Positions 5,705-11,869 of a stretch of 11,869 nucleotides of DNA are shown here, one piece after another; position 1 is the first letter of the stretch, and each line of letters begins with the position of its first letter. The notes below the pieces were generated by a model. It saw nothing but the letters and a program-made list of their open reading frames with translations, ran no database searches and was not told the origin of the DNA. Made by a program: the position numbers and the translations under genes. Source of the stretch: Nitrosarchaeum sp. (GTDB taxonomy: Archaea; Thermoproteota; Nitrososphaeria; Nitrososphaerales; Nitrosopumilaceae); NCBI GenBank assembly GCA_004297665.1, contig SCUP01000095.1, positions 1 through 11,869 on the forward strand, in the 5' to 3' direction.

Positions 5705-6586
5705 ATGACAAACTTGAGTACAAGTCTAGGCGATTTATCTCTAGAGGGACTATTTCCACAAACATTAACTGATGTATCTTGTCCTGAAATTCAAAAAAAT
5801 AGGGAAGTTTGGGTAGCTACAGAGATGTGTGCTCAATATCTAGAGTCTACCATAGATGCAATCATAGTTCGAGGTGATGATAACAAACTTGCTGGCATAG
5901 TTGGAGGCTATGATCTATTAGACGCCATACGAAAAAATCCAACACGTGATTTTCAGTACACTTGTGCAATAGAGGAAATAATGTTCAAAGACTTTCTACA
6001 AGTTGAAAAGAAAACAAAATTCAAAGATTTGATGGAAAAGTGGAAAAATACTCGAAGAGCTTTTGCTGTCATTTCTAATAATTCTGGTGGCTATTCTCCC
6101 ATCTCTGCAAGAAAAATGCTTGAAATTGGCATAAGATACAAAACTGACATGACTGTCTCATCAATATCAAAAAAGAAGATCATCACTTTTCAAGGTGATG
6201 AGCCATTGAGTAAAATACTGGATTTGATGTTTGAAAATAAAACACGAAAACTTTTGCTAGTAAACTCTAATCAATTTATCAGTGACAGGACAATACTTGA
6301 GGGAATCTCGAGAATGCTAAAATTTCAACAAAATATTGATAATTTTTTGGATGTTCCAATTAATCAGTTTACATTTGATCACATAAAGGTAATTACAGAA
6401 GACCTAAAGTTTGACAAACTTTGTTCAGTCATGAACAAAATGGAACATCCGTATGTGATTTACAAGGATATTGTAGTCAGCCCTTGGGATGTATGTCTAT
6501 CTTTGATGAATGAAAATATGACAGAGATTAGCGAGAAATATCAAATGAAACGAAAATGTCCTCATTGTGGAAAGAATGTGGATTAA
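5705..6586 (+). CDS. Four-CBS-domain protein with C-terminal zinc knuckle
   Basis: 293 residues from the ATG at 5705. Soluble, with four CBS-like units forming two Bateman modules. Unit 1 lies near residues 25-80 (IDAIIVRGDDNKLAGIVGGYDLLDAI), unit 2 near 85-150 (less typical), unit 3 near 155-210 (ISKKKIITFQGDEPLSKILDLMFENKTRKLLLVN), and unit 4 near 220-275 (KVITEDLKFDKLCSVMNKMEHPYVIY). CBS pairs usually bind adenosyl nucleotides such as AMP, ATP or SAM and change the activity of a partner. Here no enzyme or transporter domain is fused; instead the protein ends in KRKCPHCGKNVD, a CxxC half zinc ribbon that needs a second Cys pair, perhaps by dimerisation. The next gene, 156 bases on, is a single-CBS protein, so the two may pair. 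CBS assignment is strong; ligand and partner are unknown. Confidence 0.85.
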   Translation: MTNLSTSLGDLSLEGLFPQTLTDVSCPEIQKNREVWVATEMCAQYLESTIDAIIVRGDDNKLAGIVGGYDLLDAIRKNPTRDFQYTCAIEEIMFKDFLQVEKKTKFKDLMEKWKNTRRAFAVISNNSGGYSPISARKMLEIGIRYKTDMTVSSISKKKIITFQGDEPLSKILDLMFENKTRKLLLVNSNQFISDRTILEGISRMLKFQQNIDNFLDVPINQFTFDHIKVITEDLKFDKLCSVMNKMEHPYVIYKDIVVSPWDVCLSLMNENMTEISEKYQMKRKCPHCGKNVD

Positions 6587-6742
6587 ATCCATCTTTTTTC
6601 CAATATAATTTCACTAACATTTCATATTTTAGAAATCAAGTCGATATAGTTTTACTACAAATCCTGCAATAGTAGTTGTTGCAAAAGGAATATGAAATTG
6701 GTTAGAAGTTAAATTCATCCTGAAAAAACAATCTGAAGAAAG

Positions 6743-6961
6743 ATGTCTCACGAACCTGTAGAACTAAATGTTTCAGCATACATGACAAAAACTCCCATTA
6801 CTATATCTCAAAACATTTCATTTGTTGATGCAGTTACCAAAATGTACAAAAATGGAATTGTGAATTTGATTGTAGTTAATAATGATAAAGTTACAGGATT
6901 ACTATCTGAGCGGCAAATTCTGCAATATTTGGTAACTGAGAAAATTATCTTTCATACATAA
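6743..6961 (+). CDS. Single-CBS-domain protein (half Bateman module)
   Basis: 72 residues from the ATG at 6743. It is almost exactly one CBS unit: VSAYMTKTPITISQNISFVDAVTKMYKNGIVNLIVVNNDKVTGLLSERQILQYL. CBS units act in pairs, so a lone unit should form a homodimer or join the four-CBS protein upstream. Most small archaeal CBS proteins have two units in 120-140 residues, so this one may have lost its second half; however, it ends in a normal stop and I see no CBS-like sequence in other frames downstream. The stop codon is one base from the stop of the convergent nuclease-like gene, so the two 3' ends overlap in transcription. No clear TATA box was found in the preceding 156 bases. Confidence 0.8.
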   Translation: MSHEPVELNVSAYMTKTPITISQNISFVDAVTKMYKNGIVNLIVVNNDKVTGLLSERQILQYLVTEKIIFHT

Positions 6962-6962
6962 A

Positions 6963-7352
6963 TCAAATTATGTGAATGTTTTTCCTATTTTCAAGTCCTA
7001 GTTCTATCAGTACCTGATGAAGTTCTGATTCGCATCCTTTGGAGATTATGATGTAAAACGGAACATCTTTTCCTATAGATTTTCCACTAGTCATTACTTT
7101 GTTTGCAAATTCTTGAAATTGTTGTTTGGTGTACTGGTTATTGATATTCCCACATGTTTTTGCCTCACCTATGTAATCTAATTCTTGGTTAACATCTCGT
7201 GCTCTCACATCTGGCTCAAAGATTTTTACTTTTTCACAATCTACATACCCTGAACATGCACAAGTTACAATTAATCCCATAGATTCAAAATGCTCCATCA
7301 GTTTTCTCACTAGTCCTTTATGTTCATCCGGTATTGAGATAGATGAATCCAT
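6963..7352 (-). CDS. PD-(D/E)XK nuclease-like protein
   Basis: 129 residues from the ATG at 7352; an in-frame TTG at 7358 is less likely. The core fits the PD-(D/E)XK superfamily: EPDVRARD with P-D near residues 47-48, then about 15 residues on the strand motif YIGEAKT with E and K at 63 and 65, then a Gln-rich helix (QYTKQQFQEFANKV) and a last strand (FYIIISKG). D48, E63 and K65 would be the metal and catalytic residues. An N-terminal helix precedes (HKGLVRKLMEHFESMG), followed by three Cys (CACSGYVDC) that could bind metal or form a disulfide. This fold serves DNA repair, resolvases, restriction and some RNA enzymes, and the sequence does not decide which. It lies 30 bases after the RAM-domain gene and may share its transcript. 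Activity is inferred. Confidence 0.6.
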   Translation of the reverse strand: MDSSISIPDEHKGLVRKLMEHFESMGLIVTCACSGYVDCEKVKIFEPDVRARDVNQELDYIGEAKTCGNINNQYTKQQFQEFANKVMTSGKSIGKDVPFYIIISKGCESELHQVLIELGLENRKNIHII

Positions 7353-7382
7353 ATTCAATAATCTAAATCTTGAATCTGCATC

Positions 7383-7619
7383 TTATTTCTTGTCAATTGA
7401 ACCGCCCTGACCATATACTGCAGTCATGGTATAGCTACTAGTTACTCCTTTAATTGATCTTATTTTGCTTATTGCTAAATCTATATCGCCTGGGAGATTG
7501 CCAGTAATTTTTACAATTATGTCATATTTTCCCATTATGCCATTGACCTCAATTACTTCAGGAATTTTGTTTAGATCTCCAATAATATTTTTTTCTTGTG
7601 AAGGTATACAATTTATCAA
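7383..7619 (-). CDS. Stand-alone Lrp/AsnC-type ligand-binding (RAM) domain protein
   Basis: 78 residues with the pattern of the Lrp/AsnC C-terminal domain: KNIIGDLNKIPEVIEVNGIMGKYDIIVKITG, then DLAISKIRSIKGVTSSYTMTAVY. There is no DNA-binding helix-turn-helix, so this is a stand-alone RAM domain, a fold that binds amino acids or similar ligands and assembles into dimers and octamers. The start is unusual. The first ATG/GTG/TTG codon is a TTG at 7619, and the in-frame codons just before it read AYI, matching the AY-hydrophobic-INC opening common in this family, but contain no ATG. A TATA box at 7654-7645 puts transcription start near 7623, which supports a leaderless message starting at the TTG or at the ATT just before it. 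It may regulate or pair with full-length Lrp proteins elsewhere. Confidence 0.8.
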   Translation of the reverse strand: MINCIPSQEKNIIGDLNKIPEVIEVNGIMGKYDIIVKITGNLPGDIDLAISKIRSIKGVTSSYTMTAVYGQGGSIDKK

Positions 7620-7644
7620 AATGTAGGCAAGTATTCTTATTTCA

Positions 7645-7654
7645 CCATATATTC
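7645..7654 (-). promoter_or_regulatory. TATA box of the RAM-domain gene
   Basis: On the minus strand GAATATATGG is centred near 7649, which predicts transcription start at about 7623. This is 0-4 bases before the TTG at 7619 and supports a leaderless, non-ATG start. Confidence 0.5.
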
Positions 7655-7715
7655 AGAGTCAATTCAACTACTTAAAAATACAAACTTCGAAATTCAGTTT
7701 TGAGAACTCATGCGT

Positions 7716-8024
7716 TTACTTTTTTTCTGCATTTCCATCAATCATCACCATGGATATTGTTGCAGCGAAAAGCACTCTTGGGATCCAAGTTCGCTTTGAC
7801 TTTGGAGGAGTAAATTTGCCAACTAAAAGAATTGTTCTGCCTTCAAATCTCTCTAGTCTTGCAACCAAATTTTTTGACTCTAGTACTCGTACAAGTTCAA
7901 CAAACTTTTGTTTGAATCCTTCTTGTTCTATTTCAAACTGAAGTGCATCAAGATTTTGATTAATACTTTTTACTTCAAATATTGAAGAGACCGTATTGAT
8001 TACCTCTTGTCTTGATTCACTCAT
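7716..8024 (-). CDS. M50 (site-2-protease-like) N-terminal domain without the protease part
   Basis: 102 residues from the ATG at 8024. The sequence (a small alpha/beta domain ending [32 protein letters not shown]) resembles, from memory, the cytoplasmic N-terminal domain and first membrane helix of archaeal S2P-like M50 metalloproteases. In those proteins the PPK...R-W-P-LF-AT...DG segment leads into a membrane protease core with HExxH. Here the protein stops with NAEKK just after the first helix, and no HExxH or later helices occur downstream. It is either a remnant of a broken protease gene or a separate regulatory domain. The ATG overlaps the end of the copper ATPase gene by 8 bases, so it is probably translated with the pump. 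The family link is inference; the absence of a catalytic part is directly visible. Confidence 0.65.
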   Translation of the reverse strand: MSESRQEVINTVSSIFEVKSINQNLDALQFEIEQEGFKQKFVELVRVLESKNLVARLERFEGRTILLVGKFTPPKSKRTWIPRVLFAATISMVMIDGNAEKK

Positions 8025-10146
8025 TTTTTACCATATCCTCTTGTTGTGGAAGCTTGAATCTTTTTAATAAAGTAGAATTTGCAATTACAGAAATGGAACT
8101 TAGTGCCATTGCGGCTGCAGCAATTATTGGACTAAGTAAGCCCATTGCAGCTATTGGAATTGCACCTGTGTTGTAAGCCAAAGCCCAAAACAAGTTTTGC
8201 TTTATTTTCTTCATTGTAGCGCGACTCAATCTAATGGCTCGTGCAACATCCATGATGTCATCTTTGATTAGTATGATTCCACCAGTCTCTTTTGCAATGT
8301 CTGAACCACTGCCAATTGCAATGCCAATATCGGCTTGTGCTAGAGCTGGTGCATCATTGATTCCATCTCCAACCATTGCAACAACCGTTCCATCAGACTG
8401 TAGTTTTTTTATGATGTTTGCCTTTTCAGCTGGCAAAACATTTGCAATTACTTTGTCGATTCCAACTAATTTTGCAACAGAGTTGGCAGTCTTTTCATTG
8501 TCTCCAGTAAGCATTATGGTTTTAATTCCAAGCTTTTTTAGATCATATATTGCATCTTTTGATGATTCCTTTATGGTGTCAGCAACGGCCACTAGTCCAG
8601 ATATGTTTTGATCAACTGAAATAATCATTACTGTCTTTCCCTGAGATTCTAAATTTTCCATTTCTTGCTCAATTTTATCAGTTGTAATTCCAAACTTTTG
8701 CATCAATTTTCTATTTCCAAAGAAGACCTGCTTGCCGTTTACAATTGCTTTTACACCCATACCTGAAACAGCTTCAAATTCTGAAGGATTTCTCAGAATG
8801 ATTCCCTTTTGTCTTGACTCACTTACTATTGCCTGTGCCAGTGGGTGCTCTGAGCCCATTTCTACAGAGCCGGCAAACTCTATCAAATTTTCTCTAGAAT
8901 GCAAACCAAAAGAAACCACATCTGTTACAGATGGTTCTCCTTTTGTTATAGTGCCAGTCTTGTCAAACACTATTGTTTTTATTTTTTCAGAGCGTTCAAG
9001 ATATTCAGCACCTCGTATCAAAATGCCAGCTTCGGCACCTTTTCCAACTCCAACCATTAATGCAGCTGGTGTTGCAATTCCCATAGCACATGGGCATGCA
9101 ATTATCAATACTGCCACAAATGAAAGTAACCCAATAATGAAATTATCAAAAACAAAAAACCATACCAGAAAAGATCCAATCGCTACCAATACAACAGCTG
9201 GAACAAACTTTGCAGATATGGAGTCAACAAGTCTTTGTATGTGACCTGTAGATGCTTGCGCTTCCTCTACTATGTGGATAATTTGCGATAATGCCGTCTC
9301 CTTTCCCACTTTGGTTGCCTTTACTTTTAACAATCCTTGTTTGTTGATTGTGGCACCAATGACTTGATCACCGACAGACTTGTCAACTGGCAGACTTTCA
9401 CCAGTTATCATTTTTTCATCAACTGCGGAGCTTCCCTCAATTATTACTCCGTCAGTTGGGATTTTTTCGCCAGGCTTTATTATCAGAATATCTCCTACCT
9501 GAACCTGATTTGCTGGAATCTCTACTTCGTTTCCATCTTTGATTTTTCTTGCCATGGCTGGTCTAAGATCTAATAATTTTCTTACAGCAGCAGAACTTTT
9601 CTTTTTGATTGCCTCTTCCATGTATTTTCCTAACAGGACAAAAGCAATGATTACTGCAGATACCTCAAAGTAGATATCCCGTTCCTTTACAGGAAGAGCA
9701 TCAGGAAAGAACAAAACTGTAACACTGTAAAAGTATGCCACAAGCGTTCCAATTGAAATTAAAAGATCCATGTTGGCAGTTTTTCTTTTTATGGAGTGAT
9801 ACGCCCCAACATAGAATGTCCAACCACCAATGAACTGCACAGGTGTAACGATAAGAAACAAAAGCATCCCCCATGAAAGAAATGGAATTTGTGGAATTGG
9901 AATCCATGTGACTGCTACTGCACCAAATGCCAATCCCAAATACAAGCTAGCTCGAAGTATTGCTAAAATGAGTGCGCCAGATGCGGCTACATACATTCTT
10001 TTTTTGAGCTTGGCAAGTTCTTTTTCTGGATTTACAAATGTCTGTTGGCACACTGGACTGCAAAAGTAAAAGTCCCTTGATCCAATTTCGGAATGAATTG
10101 CTTTTTTTTCATCTACTATCATTCCGCATACAGGATCTTTTGCCAT
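8017..10146 (-). CDS. copA: Cu+-exporting P1B-type ATPase with N-terminal YHS domain (CopA-like)
   Basis: 709 residues; pumps Cu+ (or Ag+) out of the cytoplasm using ATP. The N-terminus is a YHS metal-binding domain (DPVCGM with C7, then C29 and C33 in [12 protein letters not shown]) instead of the usual HMA domain. About eight membrane helices follow in P1B order. Key residues are visible: the actuator TGES at 248-251; the ion-binding CPC at 351-353; phosphorylated D395 in DKTGT; SEHPLA with the nucleotide-binding His; GDGIND at 593-598; and YN plus MALSS in the last two helices, the signature of the Cu+ subgroup. Length is normal for an HMA-less form. The gene is divergent from a TRASH-like mini-protein, overlaps the M50-like domain gene by 8 bases, and has an AT-rich TATA candidate (TTTAATTTTAAG, 10180-10169) about 28 bases before the start. 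Substrate is inferred from the motifs. Confidence 0.95.
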   Translation of the reverse strand: MAKDPVCGMIVDEKKAIHSEIGSRDFYFCSPVCQQTFVNPEKELAKLKKRMYVAASGALILAILRASLYLGLAFGAVAVTWIPIPQIPFLSWGMLLFLIVTPVQFIGGWTFYVGAYHSIKRKTANMDLLISIGTLVAYFYSVTVLFFPDALPVKERDIYFEVSAVIIAFVLLGKYMEEAIKKKSSAAVRKLLDLRPAMARKIKDGNEVEIPANQVQVGDILIIKPGEKIPTDGVIIEGSSAVDEKMITGESLPVDKSVGDQVIGATINKQGLLKVKATKVGKETALSQIIHIVEEAQASTGHIQRLVDSISAKFVPAVVLVAIGSFLVWFFVFDNFIIGLLSFVAVLIIACPCAMGIATPAALMVGVGKGAEAGILIRGAEYLERSEKIKTIVFDKTGTITKGEPSVTDVVSFGLHSRENLIEFAGSVEMGSEHPLAQAIVSESRQKGIILRNPSEFEAVSGMGVKAIVNGKQVFFGNRKLMQKFGITTDKIEQEMENLESQGKTVMIISVDQNISGLVAVADTIKESSKDAIYDLKKLGIKTIMLTGDNEKTANSVAKLVGIDKVIANVLPAEKANIIKKLQSDGTVVAMVGDGINDAPALAQADIGIAIGSGSDIAKETGGIILIKDDIMDVARAIRLSRATMKKIKQNLFWALAYNTGAIPIAAMGLLSPIIAAAAMALSSISVIANSTLLKRFKLPQQEDMVKNE

Positions 10147-10168
10147 TTACAACTTGAGAAATAACTTT

Positions 10169-10206
10169 GCTTAAAATTAAACAACTATCAAATAATCAGA
10201 ACTGAT
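10169..10206 (-). promoter_or_regulatory. Promoter and possible operator of the copper ATPase gene
   Basis: On the minus strand TTTAATTTTAAG (10180-10169) is a TATA candidate placing transcription start near 10149, just before the ATG at 10146. Upstream of it ATCAG (10195-10199) and CTGAT (10202-10206) form a short dyad with a 2-base spacer, inside the longer look-alike AATAATCAG...CTGATAATG. It lies between two divergent metal-related genes and could bind a copper regulator. The dyad is short, so chance is possible. Confidence 0.35.
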
Positions 10207-10294
10207 AATGAGATGTTAAATTTTACAAATGTAAAGATGCCCTTTAAGTATGATGGAATTTGCATAACCTTTCAACCATGAATTTTGCAAAGAC

Positions 10295-10303
10295 GTTTAA
10301 AAG
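10295..10303 (+). promoter_or_regulatory. TATA box of the TRASH-like gene
   Basis: GTTTAAAAG is centred at 10299, 28 bases before the ATG at 10327, which predicts a leaderless transcript for the mini-protein and the overlapping membrane-protein gene. Confidence 0.5.
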
Positions 10304-10326
10304 TAAGAATTGGATACTGATGATTC

Positions 10327-10509
10327 ATGTTTGAAAAACATTGTCAGATATGTGGCATTGAAGTAAAAAAAGAATCAGCCAGTAAAAGATTTGGCAAGTA
10401 CTTTTGTAATGACGAACACGCAAACCAATTTGTTACAAAAAAAGCAGAAGAGGAAAAACAGCAAGAAGAATACAGAAGGAGTCACCCAAGACGTGGCGGA
10501 TGTTGTTAA
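10327..10509 (+). CDS. TRASH/YHS-like metal-binding mini-protein
   Basis: 60 residues from the ATG at 10327. The fold core is C6-x2-C9 (CQICG), then GKYFCNDEH with C27 and H31, then ANQFV. This follows the TRASH/YHS pattern of small treble-clef-like domains that bind copper or zinc, with His in place of the last Cys. A charged helix (KKAEEEKQQEEYRR) follows, and the protein ends RGGCC, a second possible metal site. It is divergent from the copper ATPase, whose own N-terminus is a YHS domain, so a role as copper chaperone or sensor cofactor is a fair inference. It lacks a helix-turn-helix, so it is not itself a classical regulator. Its last 17 bases overlap the preferred start of the next gene. 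Confidence 0.75.
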   Translation: MFEKHCQICGIEVKKESASKRFGKYFCNDEHANQFVTKKAEEEKQQEEYRRSHPRRGGCC

Positions 10510-10930
10510 AAATCCAACACAATCAGAAAGGCCAATAGGCATTACAATATTGGGTGTTTCATTTATCGTTGTTGCAGTTCTCATGTCAATAGCAACAGCA
10601 ATGATTGGAACATTCATGGTAATACTTGGAAGCTATTCTACTATGATGAACAACATGATTTCTGCCATGGGTGGAATGTTTGTCGTTTTTATTGGAATCC
10701 TTGCAGGTATAGAGTTTGCAATAGTATATGCCTTGTTTAGCGGAAAGAATTGGGGGAGAATAACCATCATCGTATTATCTATAGTAGATTTTATTGTACA
10801 TTGTGCAACACTTGTAGTAGGTAATCTATTTGCAATACCTCACATCATTTTGGATGTAGCGGTTTTCTTTTACATGTGGAAACCTAGTGTTGTTTCTTAT
10901 TTTAATCAAGAAAAATCAAGTCTAGTATGA
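10493..10930 (+). CDS. Four-helix membrane protein, function unknown
   Basis: 145 residues from a GTG at 10493. The frame is open back to a TTG at 10391, but that would overlap the TRASH-like gene by 119 bases. The GTG overlaps it by only 17 and has a purine-rich AGAAGGAG (10474-10481) 11 bases before it, so the GTG is preferred. The protein starts with about 15 polar residues and then RPIGITILGVSFIVV, a common opening of small archaeal multi-helix membrane proteins. Four membrane helices are visible: about residues 16-40, 58-78, 88-106 and 110-130, with a Met-rich loop (YSTMMNNMISAMGGM) between the first two. The Met cluster could touch Cu+, which would suit the neighbourhood, but this is a guess. 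Likely translated together with the TRASH-like protein. Confidence 0.75.
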   Translation: MADVVKNPTQSERPIGITILGVSFIVVAVLMSIATAMIGTFMVILGSYSTMMNNMISAMGGMFVVFIGILAGIEFAIVYALFSGKNWGRITIIVLSIVDFIVHCATLVVGNLFAIPHIILDVAVFFYMWKPSVVSYFNQEKSSLV

Positions 10931-11017
10931 GATACAATTAATTTTATACTCTTATCATGTCTTTAATCTATGCAATAGATCATGTCAAATTATTCTTTCT
11001 AAAATTAATTTTTTAAG

Positions 11018-11174
11018 TTATGGATTCATTTGATTATTCATCATATGACCAGTAGTACATGTACTGTTGATCATCATTTTCATTTCTTGTCATTGTTCTG
11101 GATTTAAGGCTACAAATAAAATAACCAAAAGAATGCCTACTGCAATAATTCAGAACAGTGTAGGAACCAACTAT
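11018..11174 (-). pseudogene. Possible decayed small membrane-protein gene
   Basis: Reading leftwards from 11174, the frame gives VGSYTVL. If one A is skipped near 11148, it goes on IIAVGILLVILFVALNPEQ, a convincing membrane helix, then a TGA stop, and after that QEMKMMINSTCTTGHMMNNQMNP and a TAA. The presumed start codon is ATA instead of ATG. One start change, one frameshift and one stop would explain a dead gene of about 50 residues with a Met/His/Cys tail. The segments are short, so chance is a real alternative. Confidence 0.25.
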
Positions 11175-11248
11175 ATCTTGTGAATTAAAGAATTAAAGAT
11201 CAGGAATTTTCTAGAATAATTGTAATTTTGATTATAATGTTCGTATGT

Positions 11249-11305
11249 AGTCAAACCTAGTCGGCTTATCTATACCCCAGCATTACATTTTTGGGGATAT
11301 AGATA
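11249..11305 (+). ncRNA. Structured dispersed element, copy 2 (possible small RNA or leader)
   Basis: Same block order as copy 1: AGTCAAAC (11249-11256), GGCT, then stem TATCTATACCCCA (11267-11279) with TGGGG (11292-11296), one bulged A, and TATAGATA (11298-11305). The loop again starts GCA and is 12 bases long. Compared with copy 1, a G-C pair is replaced by A-T on both sides of the stem. It lies about 110 bases before the permease start on the same strand, so it could also belong to a leader. Confidence 0.5.
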
Positions 11306-11338
11306 ATGAACATCCACTTGACTTGTAATGTTCATTAT
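11303..11338. repeat. 11-bp perfect hairpin directly after structured element copy 2
   Basis: ATAATGAACAT (11303-11313) and ATGTTCATTAT (11328-11338) are exact complements around a 14-base loop. The left arm shares three bases with the preceding stem, so both hairpins cannot be complete together. GAACAT in this arm could also pair with ATGTTC at 11237-11242, upstream of the element. Confidence 0.55.
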
Positions 11339-11379
11339 AACTAAAACTACAATTTACTCATATAATCAAATGAAAAGCC

Positions 11380-11408
11380 GTATATCCTAGCTCCTTGTCG
11401 ACTCGACA
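11380..11408 (+). promoter_or_regulatory. Permease promoter with palindrome near the start site
   Basis: GTATATCC (11380-11387) is a TATA candidate 30 bases before the ATG at 11415. TGTCGA-C-TCGACA (11396-11408) is an odd palindrome with 6-bp arms lying between it and the start codon, where a repressor could act. The palindrome is GC-richer than its surroundings. Both calls rest on pattern and position only. Confidence 0.35.
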
Positions 11409-11414
11409 GATTCA

Positions 11415-11869
11415 ATGTCTGAAATTCCTGCATCAGGTCTTGTACGTAGTCTATCTCTGGTAGACATTGTCATGGTAGGAATTGCAGCCATGATAGGTGG
11501 TGCCATCTTTGTATTGGTTGGTCCAGCGATGGATGAGGCAGGACCAGCACTTATGATTGTGTTTTTAGTAAATGGTGTAATCACATTATTTACAGCCATG
11601 ACTTATGCAGAACTTGGTTCTGCACTTCCCGAAGCTGGAGGCGGTTATGGCTGGATTAGACAGGGATTGCCAAGACCAAATGCATTCATCAGCGGATGGA
11701 TGGCGTGGTTTGCACACATGATAGCAGGAAGTCTTTATGCAGTAGGCTTTGGTTCGTTTCTTGCTCATTTGCTTACCATAATGAACATAGTAGTTTTTGA
11801 AGGATTAGACAAAATAATTGCAGTACTGGCAGTTGTGCTTTTTACTTACATTAATGTCAAGGGAGCATC
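11415..11869 (+). CDS. APC-superfamily amino-acid permease (partial, 3' end outside window)
   Basis: The first 151 codons of a gene running off the right edge, starting at the ATG at 11415 with MSEIPASGLVRSLSLVDIVM. The opening is the first-helix signature of the amino acid-polyamine-organocation family: GIAAMIGGAIFVLVGPAM, where the unwound GxIG-like segment binds the substrate's amino and carboxyl groups. Helix 2 follows (ALMIVFLVNGVITLFTAMTYAELGSALPEAGGGYGWI) with the conserved YAELG...P.AGG.Y motif, then the start of helix 3 (ISGWMAWFAHMIAG) and helix 4. It would import or exchange amino acids or related amines across the membrane; the substrate cannot be read from this part. A TATA candidate and a palindrome lie just upstream, and the structured element copy 2 lies further upstream on the same strand. 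Confidence 0.9.
   Translation, partial: MSEIPASGLVRSLSLVDIVMVGIAAMIGGAIFVLVGPAMDEAGPALMIVFLVNGVITLFTAMTYAELGSALPEAGGGYGWIRQGLPRPNAFISGWMAWFAHMIAGSLYAVGFGSFLAHLLTIMNIVVFEGLDKIIAVLAVVLFTYINVKGA

Larger units (their letters stand above)
10931..11414. other. Gene-poor region with pseudogene candidate and structured element copy 2
   Basis: 484 bases. The first 90 are AT-rich with T-runs that could end transcription of the membrane-protein gene. Next comes a possible decayed minus-strand gene (11018-11174), then the second structured element (11249-11305) merging into a second hairpin (to 11338), and finally the promoter region of the permease. No intact gene was found. Confidence 0.6.

Noticed and set aside
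8732..9244. 170-codon plus-strand frame opposite the copper ATPase
   Set aside because: Antisense shadow of a strongly conserved gene; composition is Ser/Thr/Pro-rich without any domain.
10391..10492. TTG-started extension of the four-helix membrane protein
   Set aside because: It lies in another frame within the TRASH-like gene, is Lys/Gln-rich like a frame shadow, and a GTG with a purine-rich ribosome site lies downstream.
11387..11599. 70-codon minus-strand frame over the permease start
   Set aside because: Antisense to a clear APC permease N-terminus that is simply cut by the window edge.

Overview
The window looks like a chromosomal segment of an ammonia-oxidising thaumarchaeon (Nitrososphaerota), most likely of the Nitrosopumilus/Nitrosarchaeum type. 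I base this on the AT-rich DNA, on archaeal TATA boxes placed about 26-28 bases before the start codon of several genes (leaderless messages), and on the protein content: an HxlR regulator, CBS-domain proteins, a stand-alone Lrp-type ligand domain, small Cys/His proteins, a Cu+ P-type ATPase and exported proteins of thaumarchaeal style. No database search was possible, so the taxonomic call is inference. There are no rRNA or tRNA genes, no CRISPR array and no complete insertion sequence.

Layout. (1) 1-1829, minus strand: a tight cluster of three exported proteins, namely a Cys-rich secreted protein, an Asp-box (BNR) beta-propeller-like protein, and a signal-peptide protein running off the left edge. 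(2) 1867-2684: an HxlR winged-helix regulator divergent from a small SEC-C zinc-motif protein, with a palindromic operator candidate between them. (3) 2820-4810: a small minus-strand protein with two tandem copies of a Cys/His motif I do not recognise, a 332-residue orphan with a textbook leaderless promoter, and a small membrane protein ending in a hairpin/T-tract terminator. (4) 4811-5704: about 890 bases without a convincing gene but with several hairpins, including one copy of a dispersed structured element. (5) 5705-7619: a four-CBS protein with a C-terminal zinc knuckle, a single-CBS protein, and convergent to them a PD-(D/E)XK nuclease-like protein and a stand-alone RAM domain. (6) 7716-10930: a probable copper-handling group: a YHS-domain CopA-type ATPase overlapping an M50-protease-like N-terminal domain that lacks its catalytic part, and divergent from the ATPase a TRASH-like mini-protein overlapping a four-helix membrane protein. 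(7) 10931-11869: a gene-poor stretch with a possible small pseudogene and the second structured element, then the 5' part of an APC-family amino-acid permease.

How the genes may work together. The ATPase would pump Cu+ out of the cytoplasm; the divergent TRASH-like protein could carry or sense the metal. The HxlR regulator probably controls the SEC-C gene and itself through the shared palindrome. The CBS and RAM proteins are small-ligand sensors with unknown partners.

The most novel signals are: the hairpin element present at 4939-4993 and 11249-11305 with a compensatory base-pair change; the tandem CxxC...PGxHHxxxCPRY protein; the HxlR/SEC-C pair with its operator; and the M50-type domain separated from its protease and translationally linked to a copper pump.
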